This document shows positions 1-11,505 of a DNA stretch of 64,000 nucleotides, piece by piece (position 1 is the stretch's first letter; each line of letters starts with the position of its first letter). The position numbers were made by a program, and so were the translations under genes. The stretch lies in NCBI GenBank assembly GCA_023634235.1, contig JAMKCF010000019.1, positions 1,054,001-1,118,000 of the forward strand. Direction: 5' to 3'. Below the pieces are notes generated by a model. The model was not told where the DNA came from. It saw only the letters and a list, made by a program, of their open reading frames with translations, and did not search any database. Origin of the DNA: Pisaster brevispinus (Eukaryota > Echinodermata > Asteroidea > Forcipulatida > Asteriidae).

Positions 1-949
1 GACCCACAGGAATCTAAGCACTGCATTCCTGGACTATGACTTAGCTTATGAATAAACATATAAGAACTACTAATGCAATATGTAATTGAGTCTGGTGCTT
101 CTGGTTGATTTTTGACTCTGCGCTCCAATAAACAATGACCCTTCGAGTTTCTGGGTGCATTTAAAAGATTGGCTAAAGAATTTCTCCCACAGATGGAATG
201 TACTGTACTTTAAAAATGCAATGACATGAATAAAAAAAGAAAATAATTATTTGTCAATAAGTGAGTTAAACAATGGAGGTCTATCTCTCAGGTAAAACCA
301 CGGTGAAAAAAAAACCTACTCATGCTGAGGGAACAAGACCATTCATTTTTCACTTGCCACATTTAGAAATCTGGAATCTGCCAGTTGTGGGACGCTTAGT
401 TTTGATGAACCGTAAAACCAACCACAACCCCTCAAATTCCAAAGTTATCTGCATTTAATAAAAATTATGTTGGACTGAGGACTGCACTTGTAAATTGATC
501 ATGCTTTACATGGGATCAGGCATACCACCATAATCAGAGTCCAACAGTTTGAAAGTTAAATAGTTCCATCTGAAATATCGTCAAAGTTGAGCAAATAGCA
601 AGAAGACCCCAAATCACTATTACTTATTTTAATTGCTAATTCCAATTCATGTAGCTGCTTAAGCACACAACAATAACAAAGCACACAACAATGTGCTTTT
701 AATACCAGAAAAAAGTTACCCGCCAAAAGACCATGTCATGATGTATCATTTGCAGCTGGTTGTCTGCTTTAATTTTTGCTTTGCAAAAAATTGTTAAGCA
801 CTCTTGTCTGACTTAATAGTTGTTATAATTGCATTGGGAATAACGAATATAACTTCATGATTTTACCTCACACTGAAGTGTGTTAAGCACTGTATACTCT
901 GTGTTTTCCAAAGTCCTGTTGACGGAAATCCACACGCATACTATTAATG
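1..949. other. Intron sequence, nothing recognised
   Basis: AT-rich sequence 5' of the first visible photolyase exon. Short ORFs only (61 aa at most), with no family similarity. Presumed intron of the photolyase gene. Confidence 0.5.
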
Positions 950-1013
950 TAGGATTTGAACCCTAGACCCCCACCATTCTGGAGCAGGTGACCTACCACT
1001 AGACCGTGACCTC
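950..1013 (-). repeat. tRNA-like SINE fragment
   Basis: On the minus strand a Pol III A-box-like GGTCTAGTGGTAGG is followed about 40 nt later by a B-box-like GGTTCAAATCC. No clean acceptor stem closes the cloverleaf, so this is a tRNA-derived repeat or pseudogene and not a functional tRNA. Confidence 0.45.
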
Positions 1014-1366
1014 TGAACGTGCCTGGTGACAAGCTCTCCTAATCATTCAACACGATGCTCCAGACTAATGACTTACAGTTGCATGGCCCGATTGTCGCCG
1101 AAAGAAATTTTTTGGGGTCAATTTTTTTCTCATGTAGCATGCAAAATTGTTTGTACATGGCTAAAATTATTGTTAGATATTGTGAGTTTTTAATTTAGTA
1201 CCACTAATATCATTGGCAGATTTGTGTGTGTGCAATACCTTGAAAGATCAGCTTATAGCTCTTCTTGAATCTATAAATGTTAATATTTAGGTAAAAAATT
1301 TGACCTGGCATCTTTAACTAGGGTGTAACAACCTTCACAATTTCGATTTTTTTGGTTCTGTTTAAG

Positions 1367-1510
1367 GATTGGGTGTGTAAGTTTGAGAAGCCAAAGACAG
1401 AACCCAACACCTTGAAGCCTAGCACCACTGTACCGAGTCCTTACCTCAAGTTTGGCTGTGTGTCGGCAAGAACCTTCTACCACGGCATTCAAGATGTCTA
1501 CACTCGCAAG
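1367..1510 (+). CDS. phr6-4: (6-4) photolyase exon, start of FAD-binding domain
   Basis: Acceptor TTTAAG before 1367 and donor AAG|GTAATC after 1510. The 144 nt give 48 codons in phase 0/0, reading [14 protein letters not shown], then [13 protein letters not shown] and ending VYTRK. The KPKTEPN and SPYLKFG blocks are characteristic of the animal cryptochrome/(6-4) photolyase family. No stop or frameshift is seen. Confidence 0.9.
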
Positions 1511-1791
1511 GTAATCGTCTGCTCAATCTGTTGAGAAAGAAGACAGCTCTTGAAAACTTCTTATGAAGCAAAATTACCTTGTAGTATAAATGTAAAAAGT
1601 TGTATTTTACAGGTTTTGTGCTTAAGCTTTTTGTAAAGTATCCCACCAGACCAGTGAACTTGTTTAACTTGCCCCCAGGAAGTTTTAGTAGTCCAGATTT
1701 CAAATGAAAATGTATCTTTCTGATTAGGTGTTCGGGCATTCAGCCCGGAACACCTCTTATTATTGTTCGTTTTTTTTTCTTTTTTTCTTAA

Positions 1792-1823
<32 letters not shown>

Positions 1824-4800
1824 CTTCTCAGCGTCCCTTGTCCGCTAACAAAAGCACCCTTTCCAAGCTCATTTGAACTTGAAACTTCATATTTAGTTAG
1901 ATATTTATTAGGAGATGAAACCGCGTCAGTTACGTCATGATGACGTCATCAGGTGTCGAGTTACGTTAAATCAAAGTTTAATATTTGAAAAAATCATAAC
2001 TCCAAAACTACACAATGGATTTTCACAATCTATACATCATCGGATAGGCCTGGTATGACTCTAAAAACGCTACACTGAACGCGACCTCATTTGACCTTGA
2101 CTTCCGGTTCAAACCGGAAGTTGAATATTTACAAAATTCATATCTCAAAAACTACTGATCGTTTCGTCACAATTTTCACATCAGATTGTAGATCTATGAT
2201 CCTTCCGAAACTTTTGCACAGAAATGATGCCAATATGACCTTAACTTCTGGTCCTAAATGGGTGTTACAGCCAAAATTAGTATTAACCGCAGTTTATGTG
2301 TGTATGGAGAAAAGCGCTGTAACTGACTGTCCGCTCCATTATTCATAAGGTTCAAAGTCCACGAAGCCTGTGCACACAGTCCCACACAACGGAAATGTAT
2401 CATTGCGTTGCTTATTCTTGTACGTTGTAACAACACGTGTCCCGCACATAAAAAACTCAAACTCATTCAAAGTTCAGTGTGAATTTAGTTCCGCTGTGCT
2501 CGTCTGATGGCTTAATGGAAAACAAGGAATAAAAGAGGAGGTTTTACTGAGATGTCCACCTGCTTTAGGGATTTGTATGACTTTGACTAAATGACAAAAA
2601 CTTCAACTGAAAAAGAACGACATTGGTTTGTTTCTCATCAAACACCGAGACCCACGTCACGTTGATCGACGTGACCATGCCTGCCAAAGGCGCTCTAGGC
2701 CCTCTGAGTATGCCCTTCAGACACAGTGATTAAAATGGTAAGCTTTATTTCAAAATCACCGTTAAAAAGAGGGGGCATTCCTTTTTTGTCTACAATAATG
2801 TTGATATCCATGAACTTGCCTAGTGTTTTTTATTTTGTTTTTTTACTTTCAAAAATCATTATTTTTGTCATGGTTTAATTTTCAACTATCGGATTGAATT
2901 GATGCTAATCCCCGCTCAGGTATATTATGTATATGTACTGTGTATGGAAAAAAAACATAACTCTTGAACCAAAAAGGGTTTTGACTTTATGCTAACCATG
3001 TACTTAGACCTTAGTGTGTCAATGAAACCACATAGGTTTTCGGCATGATTACGTCACCAATGACGTCATAACATTGAATCAATGTTTAATTTTTACAAAA
3101 AAACATATCTGGAAAACTATAACTGCTACATACCAGATCTTTGGTCCATGTGAAAGACCATGGAGTGTATTTTTTTAATTTTACACAAAGTGTGACCCTA
3201 TGCAGCTCTGTGACCTTTACTTCTGGTCGAAACTGAAAGATGCTTATTCCATACTTAAAAACTTCATATCCCATTAACCAAAAAAGGGTTGAGACCTACA
3301 ACTTTACATACTTAGACCCGAGTGTGTAGATGAAACTGCAGTTATTTTCGGGATGATGACGACTCGATGGCGTCCTTACATTAAATTAACTTTTATCCGG
3401 AGAACCAAATTTGTATATACATAACTTGCACCATCCCCAATGATTACACAAACTGTGTCTCCCTGTGAGCTTCAATTCTGGTCAAAACTGAGAGCTTAAG
3501 TGAAAATAATCACTCCCGGTCTTCGTTTTGAGGCCTGCAAACAATATGATCTTGAAATCAGATGGTCCCTCTATATCGAATACAGTTTTACCCATAGGAC
3601 TGTCAATTCCAGCAAAACAATAACTATGAATCTCAATGTTTTGATAATAAAATGAGCTATGAAAACGGAATGATTTAATCAGTTTTTTAATTTATCAAAG
3701 TTTTTTATTTCAAATACGAAATCTTCTACCATTCACTTTACGTATCAATTTGTCGTACTAAGTTTTTTCGGTTTTTGCTTTGAAAACACTACCTCTGCTA
3801 ACTCGAAAATGTCTATACCGAACACCTTGTTTTTGTTATGGAACAAAAAATTATGTCTAGTGTTTTCTTATGTTTGTTCTAAAAAAAATACACACCAACG
3901 TTGTCCGCTAATGTTTTGCTTCTTCCCAAGCTCATATGGTCATGAAACTTGGCAACCATTTTGCACATGATTAGTGGATGAAACACAAGTTTTCACGTAA
4001 TGATAACGTCATCTGATGATTTATTAGGTAATTAAAAGTAATTAATTGTTCTCAAATTTCCAGCTTTTTCTAACAACAAACATAACTCAAAGACCGCAGA
4101 CTTTCAATTCTTTCTTTTTTTTTGAATCTAAAGAACATTGCATACTAATCATTTCGTACATAGGAACGAATAGATTTTAAGGTGTATTTCTAGGTGAAAA
4201 CGAGCGTTAAAATGTTGAATTCTTATCCAATACCGAGCCCACAGTGTGGCATCCAATCCGGCATGACGTGCACACAAAACCGCACAGCGTGCAGCATGTA
4301 GCCATACATTGTGTGCAAATCCTGGAAAGCCCATTGAACATCATTACGTTGTTTACTCGTGTATGTATTAACACGTTGTCCCGCACTGAAACCCAAACTC
4401 GTTCAAAGTTCAGTTTAAATTTAGTTCCGCTGTGCTCGTCTGATGGCTTAATGGAAAACAAGGAATATAAAGGAGGATTTACTGAGATGTCCACCTGCTT
4501 TAGGGATTTGTATGACTTTTACTAAGTGCCAAAAACTTCGACTGAAAAAGAACGACATTGGTTCGTTTCTCATCAAACACCAAGACCCACGTCACGTTGA
4601 TCGACGTGACCATGCCTGCCAAATGCGCTCTAGGCCCGCTAAGTATGCCCTTCAGACACGGTAATTAAAATGGTAAGCTTTATTTCAAAATCACCGTTAA
4701 CAAGAGGGGGCATTCCTTTTTTCGTCTACAATATGTTGATTTGATTCATCAATGAACTTGTTTAGTGGTTTTTTGGGGTTTTTTTACTTTCAAAAAATAT

Positions 4801-7800
4801 TATTTTATCATAGTATTTTTCAACTATCGGATTGAATTGATGCTAATCCCCGTTCAGGTTGAATATGAGTATGTACTGTGTATGAAAAAAATCATATCTC
4901 GTGAACCAAAAAGGGTTTTGACTTTAAGCTAATCATGAACTTAAACCTTATTGTGTCAATGAAACCACTTAGGTTTTTGTCATGATGACGTCATCAATGA
5001 CGTCATAACATTAAATCAATGTTTACATTTTACAAAAAAACATCTGAAAAAACATAACTGCTACATACCAGATCTTTGGATCATGTGAAAGACCCTGGAG
5101 TGTATTTTTAAAATTATTTTACACCTCCAAAGTTGACTCTCAGTGACCTTTACTGAAAGATGAGTATTCCATACTTAAAAACCTCATATCCCATTAACCA
5201 AAAAAGGGTTGAGACCTAAAACTTTACATGTACTTAGACCTGAGTGTGTAAATGAAACCGCAGTTATTTTCGGGATGATGACGACTCGATGGCGTCCTTA
5301 CATAAAATTACCTATAATATGTAAACAATTTATATACGGAGAACCAAAATTGTTACATGCATAACTTGCACCATCCCCAATGATAACACAAATCTCCCTG
5401 TGAACTTCAATTCTGGTCAAAACTAAAAGCTTAAGTGAAAATAATCACCCCGGTCCTCATTTTGAGGCCTGCAAACAATATGATCTTAAAATCAGATGGT
5501 CCCTCTATATAAAAAAAGTTTTACCTATAGGTCTTTCAATTCAAGCAAAACAATAACTTAAAACCTGTTACAATTTCAAAAACTTAGCAGATGCTTATGA
5601 ATCTCAATGTCTTGATAAAAAATGAGCTATGAAAATGGAATGATTTCATAAGTTTTTAAATTTATCAAAGTGTTTTATTTTTTAATTTCGAAATCTTTTA
5701 ACATTCACTTTACGCATCAATTTGTCGTCCTAAGCTATGTTTATTCGTTTTTTCTTTGAAAACACTACCTCTGCTAACTCGAAAATGTCTACACCGAACA
5801 CCTTGTTTTTGTTATGCAACAAAAACTTATGTCTAGTTTATTAATTGTAGTGGTCACAACCAGTTAAATTGTCAAATGAAGTTACATTCATTCACACACT
5901 CAAATATAAAATATAGGGCTGGATAGCTCAGTTGGTAGAGCGCCGGTACATTAATCCGGAGGTCGTTGGTTCAAGTCCCACTTTAGTCAATTTCTCTGTT
6001 CAAACCCAAATTAATTAAAAATTTACCCAGTCAGTTTCCCTTGTGGTTTATTACTTGATACTAAAATATAAATTAACACAATTTTCAAAATTTATGAGTC
6101 ACACCGAAAGGGAAGAAATATGAGCCAACATTAGGACTAGATGGCTTAGTTGGTAGAGCACCAACATGGCAATCCAGAGGTTGCAGGTTCAAATCCTACT
6201 CTGGTCAATTTGTCTTTGTTCGACCCCAAATTAATGACTAGCCGTGCGCATTGTTTTTGACAGAAAGCACACAGCAAGCCCCCAGTTTCCCTCCACGGTC
6301 AGCTCCTATGGAGAGAGTTCTACTACATCGCAGCGGCAGGGACACCCAACTTTGATAAGAGGAAGGGAATTCAGTCTGTCTCCAGGTACCATGGGATACC
6401 AACGAAGAGTTACTTCAAGCTTGGAAACAGGTGCATGGCTAAACCATTATTACTATACCTCATACATATTCATGATCGAGAGCCGGATTCTCACTGGTCC
6501 AATCACCATCACGCGCCATATGCCATTTTTTGCTGTTTACCAAGCGCACGCTCGAGTATTCACGCACAGGTTAAATATGCATGTGTAATAGAGTATCACA
6601 TGGGCAACAGTCCCGCATAAGGTGAATATACGTCATACATGTAGTAGACTATCGCATGCATTACGGGAAAGCTCCATTAAAGAAAGAGGCTCAATTGAAA
6701 CATCCTTTTCGTCTGACAGCTCACACCATGTAATTGCTTATCCGGAAAGTGGACATATTTGGATCATGCACAAACCAGTAGGGCTGCTGACTGTCCCAGG
6801 CAGATTAACTGCTCATCCATTACGTTTAATAACCCAAGTAATTCAATGTAAACACACCAAATGGGTGAAAAGGATGAATGGTTACCAATTTTTGGGGGTC
6901 AATACTCAGAAATTCTTTAATGGTTCTTTCCCGTAATGCGGGTAATAGCTACTATGCCTGCATTTTACGAAGCAATTGTTGAACTGTCGCGCAGGTTTAC
7001 ACATACACAAAACCTTATCGATCGGATATATGTGGGGTCCTGCTGTTGTTGGTTTATTATTCCCTTTTCTAAAGAATACCTCTGTGGGGTCCAAGTTGAA
7101 CCTAGAAAAACTTTGTGGGGACCATTGTTCCATTGTGAAAAGACCCCACAACGGCCCTTCCGTAAGCTCATGAAGAACATCACTGCTACATACACATGGA
7201 AATGTATTTGCACACGCTAATGTCAATCCGTGTTTTCTCGAGCTCAGTGATGCAGAAATAGAGAAGTGTGAGATGCAGTAAAACTAATAAAAGTGCCCCT
7301 TCAGTGTATGTATCAATGTACACTCTTCTGATATTTTACCTGACAGGGTCGCACCGGATATCCGTTCATCGATGCCAGCATGATTCAGCTCAAGCAGGAG
7401 GGATGGATCCACCATCTGGCTCGCCATGCTGTCGCTTGCTTCTTGACCAGGGGGGACCTCTGGATCAGCTGGGAGGAGGGGCAGAAGGTAAGTTAGGTGT
7501 CTTGTCAAAATTAATCCAGGACATGTAGTCAGATGATATTCTCAAATGTCAATTTTTTTGTTGGATTTCCATCGGACTGTATTTGCTGGAAGGCACACAG
7601 TTCTCCGATGCACTAAAGACCCCTGTGCCAATTCATCCTGCTGAGCCCGGTTTCACTGGCTGATTAAATGTAGTATAAACAAACTTGCAGTGTTGGGGTG
7701 ATCTGGAAGGTTTGGAGGTCATTATATTTAACTAAGTTAAGACTATTTAGTGAGACGTGTAGAGATTCCATGCTTGTTTTCCAGTAGATAGCGATGTAAG

Positions 7801-10632
7801 TCTCTGCAATTTGCAAACGAATGTAGCCCCTGGCACTGTGAACTTCTCCCATGGTTTCTCCAACACTCAGTTTCAAACAAAGGTGAATTTTGGCGGGTAG
7901 AAAACCTGGTCCTGGATGGTGCTTATGCGCTGGTTGTCCTGGACTAATTTTGAGAAGGTCCCTTATGTTTCGACCCAATTCGCCTGATGTCATTACCCAT
8001 GATAAATCTTGGTTGATTGTGCCATGTTGGGAGTCAGATGCTCACCATATCATTACATGCAGTTTGAATCCCAAAATGGCCAACCATGGGCAGACAGTAG
8101 CCGTATGTTACATCACTGCAAGGGATTTATAGTTTGTAAATGATTCTACAAATACTCAGTAGAAGTTTATGTGATTAAAACAAGCTGTGTTTATATTGTC
8201 TCAGCATATAGTTTATTGAATTGTGCCCCTCCTACTGTTTGACCATTCAATATCATTCACTGCGGTTTTGATAGATAGATAAGATAGTGGCCAGCCTTCA
8301 ATATGATATTATTAGGTGAATGCATCTACACAGTACACAGTCAACACTCTTATTGTCTGACCATTCAATGTCATCCACTGCGATTTTGAATGAGAAAAAA
8401 AACATTGCCAGCCTCCAGTATGATTTCATGTGGTGAATGCATCTACACAGTACACAGTCAACCCTCCTACTGTCTGACCATAACATTAAAAAACTTTCAA
8501 ACATTTCCCGGGATGGAAGCCACAATTGTTTTCAATAATTTCAAAAAGTTTGCCTCATTGGTCAGGATCATGTACACTCCCAACTTTCAACCAATTAACG
8601 CAGCTTTTTCATGATGCAGTATACAGTTCCTCAAGTTTTAAATAAACTATTACCTCATTGGCTGAGAATTGACGTCAGTGTGCATTCCTATCCAATCGCA
8701 ACAGGTGTTTGACAAATGGTTATTGGATGCTGACTACAGTCTGAATGCAGGGAACTGGATGTGGTTGTCAGCCAGTGCTTTCTTCCATCAGTATTTCAGA
8801 GTCTACAGCCCCATCGCCTTTGGGAAGAAAACAGACAAGAATGGAGATTACATCAGGTGAACTGTCTAATCCTTAATAACACCTTTTTACACTGGACGAA
8901 CTCCCTGGGAAAAAATCTTGGGAGAATTAAGTTGATGTTTTTTTCACACTCAAATTTCAAACTCTACCCCTGCTTGGGAGTAGCATTAAGCACTTTGTGG
9001 CTGAACGGTTTAGTCCATCGGACTCAAGTTCTGATGGCTGAGTCATCAGGGGTTATTCCCTGGGCCAACTTCACAGAGCTGCTTATAAGCAGAATATATT
9101 GCTTAACAAATTTCTGCTTAGCACAATTTAGCTGGAAACCAGTCACAACTTGCATGTGTAAAGTTTTATTGGCTGGTAACCTAATTTTTGTAACCAAAAT
9201 CGTTTTGTGCTTTTTGTGCTAAGCAGCTCTATGACATTTGGCCCAGGTGAGACCCTTGTGTCCTTAAGCAAAGCATCTAACCGTTATTGCTTCTCTTAAC
9301 CTAGATGTATAAATGGGAAACTTTGTGGGCTGATACAGTATTGCGCTAGATTAACCCCATTGTAGCATAAGCAGCCTGGGGTTGCATGCTCCCCAGGGAG
9401 TTAGGAAGGTTTCAGGAATGGTCTAAGTATGCCTGATGAACAGGGATAATGATGTTGTTAAGTGCCTTAATCTAGCTACTAGGATATGTGTGCTAAAACA
9501 GAACAAAATATTTATATACTCCTTATTCCATGCGGGCCCATGGTGTAATGCAGATGTGATTTGCTAGGATTTTTTTCCTGATTTCAGGATTTGCAGAAAA
9601 TTTCTTGAGCATTCAAATTTTCTTGAAAGAAGTAAAGCGATCACCAGAGGGAGACAGAAATAGTCCACATTGTGTCCAAACCTGTAGCTTTGTATTTCTG
9701 GTGATGCGCAGAGTCTTTAAACCCATTGAATTGTAACATCTTGGAGGGAGTCTGGGCCTAGAATATGGGGGCAGCCAGGGCAGAAAGCCACTTTTTTGAG
9801 GAATTCTCACATTGGTCAAATCTTATTCCTTGTAATAAATCTATCCGACATAAAACTTGCAATCGAAGAAAAGATTGACAGTGTGGTTCTATATCAATTC
9901 TCTTAAGATGTCAATGTCATTCTGGTGTTTGGATTGTTTCTGAAGGTTTGCACTAGTAGCGCGTTTATAAATCGACTTCAAACAACATGAACTTAAAGTT
10001 AGTCCTGGGGGACTGCTGTGCTGATTATCATCGGCAATTGGTTCTTGATTTACATTCATAGTCTGTGTCAGTAAGCTCGTAATTATGCAGATTGAGTTGA
10101 GGATGCAAAATACGAGGATTTTGCAGTGGGCTTCAAATCCCACGGGTCTTGACCAGGCAGAAGCAAACACACATGGCAAAGAACTCTAGTTTTTTCTTTG
10201 AAGAGAACCTTATTTGAGCTTAACATCCAGTTTTCACTGCTTGTGAGGTAAACACAGTGGTACATAAAGAGAAGTCAGCCAAAATCTGCCACTTTATTTG
10301 ATACAAAATAAATTCTCTGTGACATCTTTTTGTGGATTCAACATTTTTTTAAAACGATGAACCTTAAATTTTACAATTCCAAGGAGGAACTCTTGAGAAA
10401 ACTACCCTTTTTTTTTTACATTTTGTGGCTCACTCCTTTCTTAGTGTTTTGGGGAACTAGCATGCATTGCTGGTGCCATCTTGAGTAAGGGAAGTGACTG
10501 GGAGCAACTGTCAACATAAAAGCTCAAATATTATTGTGATTTTTTTTTTCAGGAAGCAAAAAGAGAAAGACCAAAGACACGGACAAGACATCCACTTCTA
10601 AGAAGGCCAAGAAGCTGACAGATTTCTACTAG
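1367..10632 (+). CDS. phr6-4: (6-4) photolyase (cryptochrome/photolyase family), 3' half of gene, five exons seen
   Basis: Flavoprotein that uses blue light to reverse pyrimidine (6-4) photoproducts in nuclear DNA. Visible exons: 1367-1510, 6264-6430, 7347-7487, 8705-8856 and 10553-10632, all with GT/AG borders. They spell the FAD-binding C-terminal domain in order: [29 protein letters not shown], the [20 protein letters not shown] core with the two active-site histidines of the HHLARH block, and [18 protein letters not shown] followed by AFGKKTD. The [15 protein letters not shown] and AFGKKTD wording fits (6-4) photolyases better than vertebrate-type repressor cryptochromes (known family difference). 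The N-terminal antenna domain lies upstream of the window. Oddities: a 1-nt deletion breaks exon 6264-6430, and the exon expected between 8856 and 10553 (the YEPW region) was not found; the flanking phases (2, then 1) also disagree. It may be functional with assembly errors, or a decaying copy. Confidence 0.9.
1726..3827. repeat. DNA-transposon-like element, copy A, with inverted ends
   Basis: The left end is an imperfect palindrome at 1726-1755 (AGGTGTTCGGGC, three bases, then CCCGGAACACCT). The right end at 3818-3827 is CCGAACACCT, the reverse complement of the first ten bases. A (TTC)n tract follows the left end. No transposase ORF is visible, so it is probably non-autonomous. From about 2320 on, it is repeated as copy B. 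Confidence 0.6.
1794..1828. repeat. (TTC)n microsatellite
   Basis: About eleven uninterrupted CTT/TTC triplets just inside the left end of repeat copy A. Confidence 0.95.
3840..5803. repeat. DNA-transposon-like element, copy B, directly repeated
   Basis: Matches copy A closely: 2480-2780 recurs at about 4420-4720, 2860-3660 at about 4800-5650, and 3700-3830 at about 5690-5810, with scattered indels. The right end CCGAACACCT is at 5794-5803. The left hairpin of copy A is absent, so copy B is 5'-truncated or shares an end with copy A. Non-coding. Confidence 0.6.
5915..6010 (+). repeat. tRNA-derived SINE
   Basis: GGATAGCTCAGTTGGTAGAG matches a Pol III A box with D arm, and GGTTCAAGTCC matches a B box, spaced as in a tRNA. 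The 3' side does not pair with the 5' end as an acceptor stem and continues into a CAATTTCTCTGTTCAAACCC tail that is shared with the next copy. This is a SINE, not a tRNA gene. Confidence 0.65.
6133..6236 (+). repeat. tRNA-derived SINE, second copy
   Basis: Same layout as the copy at 5915: GGCTTAGTTGGTAGAGC as A box, GGTTCAAATCC as B box, then the related tail with TTTGTCTTTGTTCGACCCC. It ends only 27 nt before a photolyase exon. Confidence 0.65.
6264..6430 (+). CDS. phr6-4: (6-4) photolyase exon with a 1-nt frameshift
   Basis: Acceptor TTTTTGACAG before 6264; donor CAG|GTGCAT after 6430. The first part reads [19 protein letters not shown] and on to GTPNFDK. The family expects MEGN next, but the T of that ATG is absent between 6360 and 6361. 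One frame over, the conserved text resumes as [18 protein letters not shown] and ends AWKQ. The exon is 167 nt where 168 would be in phase with both neighbours. The deletion is not in a long homopolymer. Confidence 0.88.
6658..6939. mobile_element. MITE-like element with inverted ends
   Basis: The arms 6658-6684 and 6913-6939 are inverted repeats matching at about 25 of 27 positions by eye (outer part GCATTACGGGAAAG). The core is about 230 bp with no coding potential. No clear target duplication is visible. It lies in the photolyase intron after exon 6264-6430. Confidence 0.6.
7347..7487 (+). CDS. phr6-4: (6-4) photolyase exon with HHLARH active-site block
   Basis: Acceptor CTGACAG before 7347, donor AAG|GTAAGT after 7487; 141 nt, 47 codons, phase 0/0. 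It reads [20 protein letters not shown], then [20 protein letters not shown] and SWEEGQK. It holds the two histidines needed by (6-4) photolyases and the conserved [14 protein letters not shown] stretch. Open and intact. Confidence 0.95.
7488..8223. other. Photolyase intron, nothing recognised
   Basis: No exon, RNA gene or repeat was recognised between the donor at 7488 and the tandem duplication at 8224. Confidence 0.5.
8224..8482. repeat. Tandem duplication, ~120-bp unit, about 2.2 copies
   Basis: The block running from CTCCTACTGTTTGACCATTC through GTGAATGCATCTACACAGTA recurs about 120 bp later with small changes, and a third partial copy follows. It sits inside the photolyase intron. Confidence 0.75.
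8705..8856 (+). CDS. phr6-4: (6-4) photolyase exon, FAD-binding core
   Basis: Acceptor CGCAACAG before 8705, donor ATCAG|GTGAAC after 8856; 152 nt, starting in phase 0 and ending in phase 2. It reads [40 protein letters not shown] and [10 protein letters not shown]. The NAGNWMW motif contacts FAD in this family. The next exon should begin by completing an arginine codon. Confidence 0.95.
8995..9480 (+). repeat. tRNA-derived SINE interrupted by a MITE
   Basis: Starts with a GTGGCTGAACGG A-box-like region and CGGACTCAAGTTCTGATGGC, as in the other SINEs of the window. The B-box region ends at about 9060 and the SINE body resumes at about 9246 with CCTTGTGTCCTTAAGCA and ATGTATAAATGGGAAAC. The gap is filled by a separate inverted-repeat element. 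Confidence 0.6.
9061..9245. mobile_element. MITE nested in a SINE
   Basis: TGGGCCAACTTCACAGAGCT at the left end and the reverse complement of the right end (9221-9245) agree over about 25 positions with few differences, sharing TGGGCCAA and AGAGCTGCTTA. It is 185 bp, AT-rich and non-coding. Removing it joins the two halves of the surrounding SINE, which shows it inserted later. Confidence 0.7.
9481..10552. other. Photolyase intron; the expected penultimate exon is not found here
   Basis: I searched by eye for the conserved continuation after AFGKKTD...GDYI (a lysine-tyrosine start and a YEPW-type block) and saw none in any frame. No repeat was recognised either. Confidence 0.5.
10553..10632 (+). 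CDS. phr6-4: Probable terminal exon of (6-4) photolyase, basic tail
   Basis: A T-rich tract plus CAG precedes 10553, and the frame ends at TAG 10630-10632. It encodes [20 protein letters not shown] then KLTDFY-stop. The lysine-rich clusters look like a nuclear localisation signal, as expected for a photolyase tail. The start phase (needs one upstream base) does not match exon 8705-8856, so at least one exon must lie between, yet none was found. Assignment rests on position, strand and the basic tail. Confidence 0.6.
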
Positions 10633-11170
10633 ATACAATCAAGGCTAGAGAAACACCCTATTTCACTGAGGCATAGAGTGATCACCGGGCATGTTGAAAT
10701 GCTCAATGCCCACCACCTTTTACAGTTGGGCTTTAGCCAGCCTGAGGATAACTTCACGGTACCCATTAGGGTTATTTCAGAGATATCACATCATGTATCA
10801 TCAGTAAAGATTCGCCTGAATATATTGACCATGCTGCATGTCCAAATTCTGCAACAATCGCTATCTTAATCAAATGACCTGTGGCCATCTTGGTTTGACA
10901 AGAGGTCACTGCAATGACCGAGTTCAGGGAAATTGACATCAACTGTCATGTTTCTTCTTGAAGAAAACTTTCCCATTCAAAGTAAAGATTATTGTTTGGA
11001 ACTAAATCAATTTAAGATATCCATTGCAGGCACAGAGTAAATATCATAGTGCTTCTTATTTCTATGGAAACACACCCGTCTAAAGACAATCTGTCTCCGT
11101 TTCAAACCCTAAAACTTTGGTCAATGCCTTGATTGACATTCAACCCTAACGTGCTTGGTATTGCCTTTGA
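10633..11170. other. Likely photolyase 3' UTR and flank
   Basis: Non-coding sequence between the photolyase stop and the piggyBac insertion. No canonical AATAAA was noticed. Confidence 0.35.
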
Positions 11171-11505
11171 TTAACCCTTTAGCACTCAAACCGCCCAGAA
11201 GCGCCCTCCCTATTACTCCTCAAGCCGCCCGCAACCGCCCCCATACTTTCATTATTTTCAATGAGCTGTATTTTCTTTCATATAAAGAGCGCCCTCTTTC
11301 TTTGGGTATCAACATGTAGCTGGTACCCTCCCCTGTATTTTGCCGTGATAAAAAATGGGGGTCAGTATTACAAAAAATGACGTCATTCACCTTCCAAGAT
11401 ATTTACATGGAGACCCCGAGTAGTAAAACACGCACGGAGTTTGCACTGTAATTTGTACACGATTACGCGTGTAAACGGGCGTCTATTTCCGACACTACCC
11501 AAACA

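Noticed and set aside
5915..6236. Two functional tRNA genes
   Set aside because: A and B boxes are good but the acceptor stems do not pair and both copies share a non-tRNA tail, so they are SINEs.
1..10632. Vertebrate-type repressor cryptochrome instead of photolyase
   Set aside because: The [15 protein letters not shown] and AFGKKTD segments fit (6-4) photolyases; repressor CRYs have a different wording there. N-terminal sequence would be needed for certainty.
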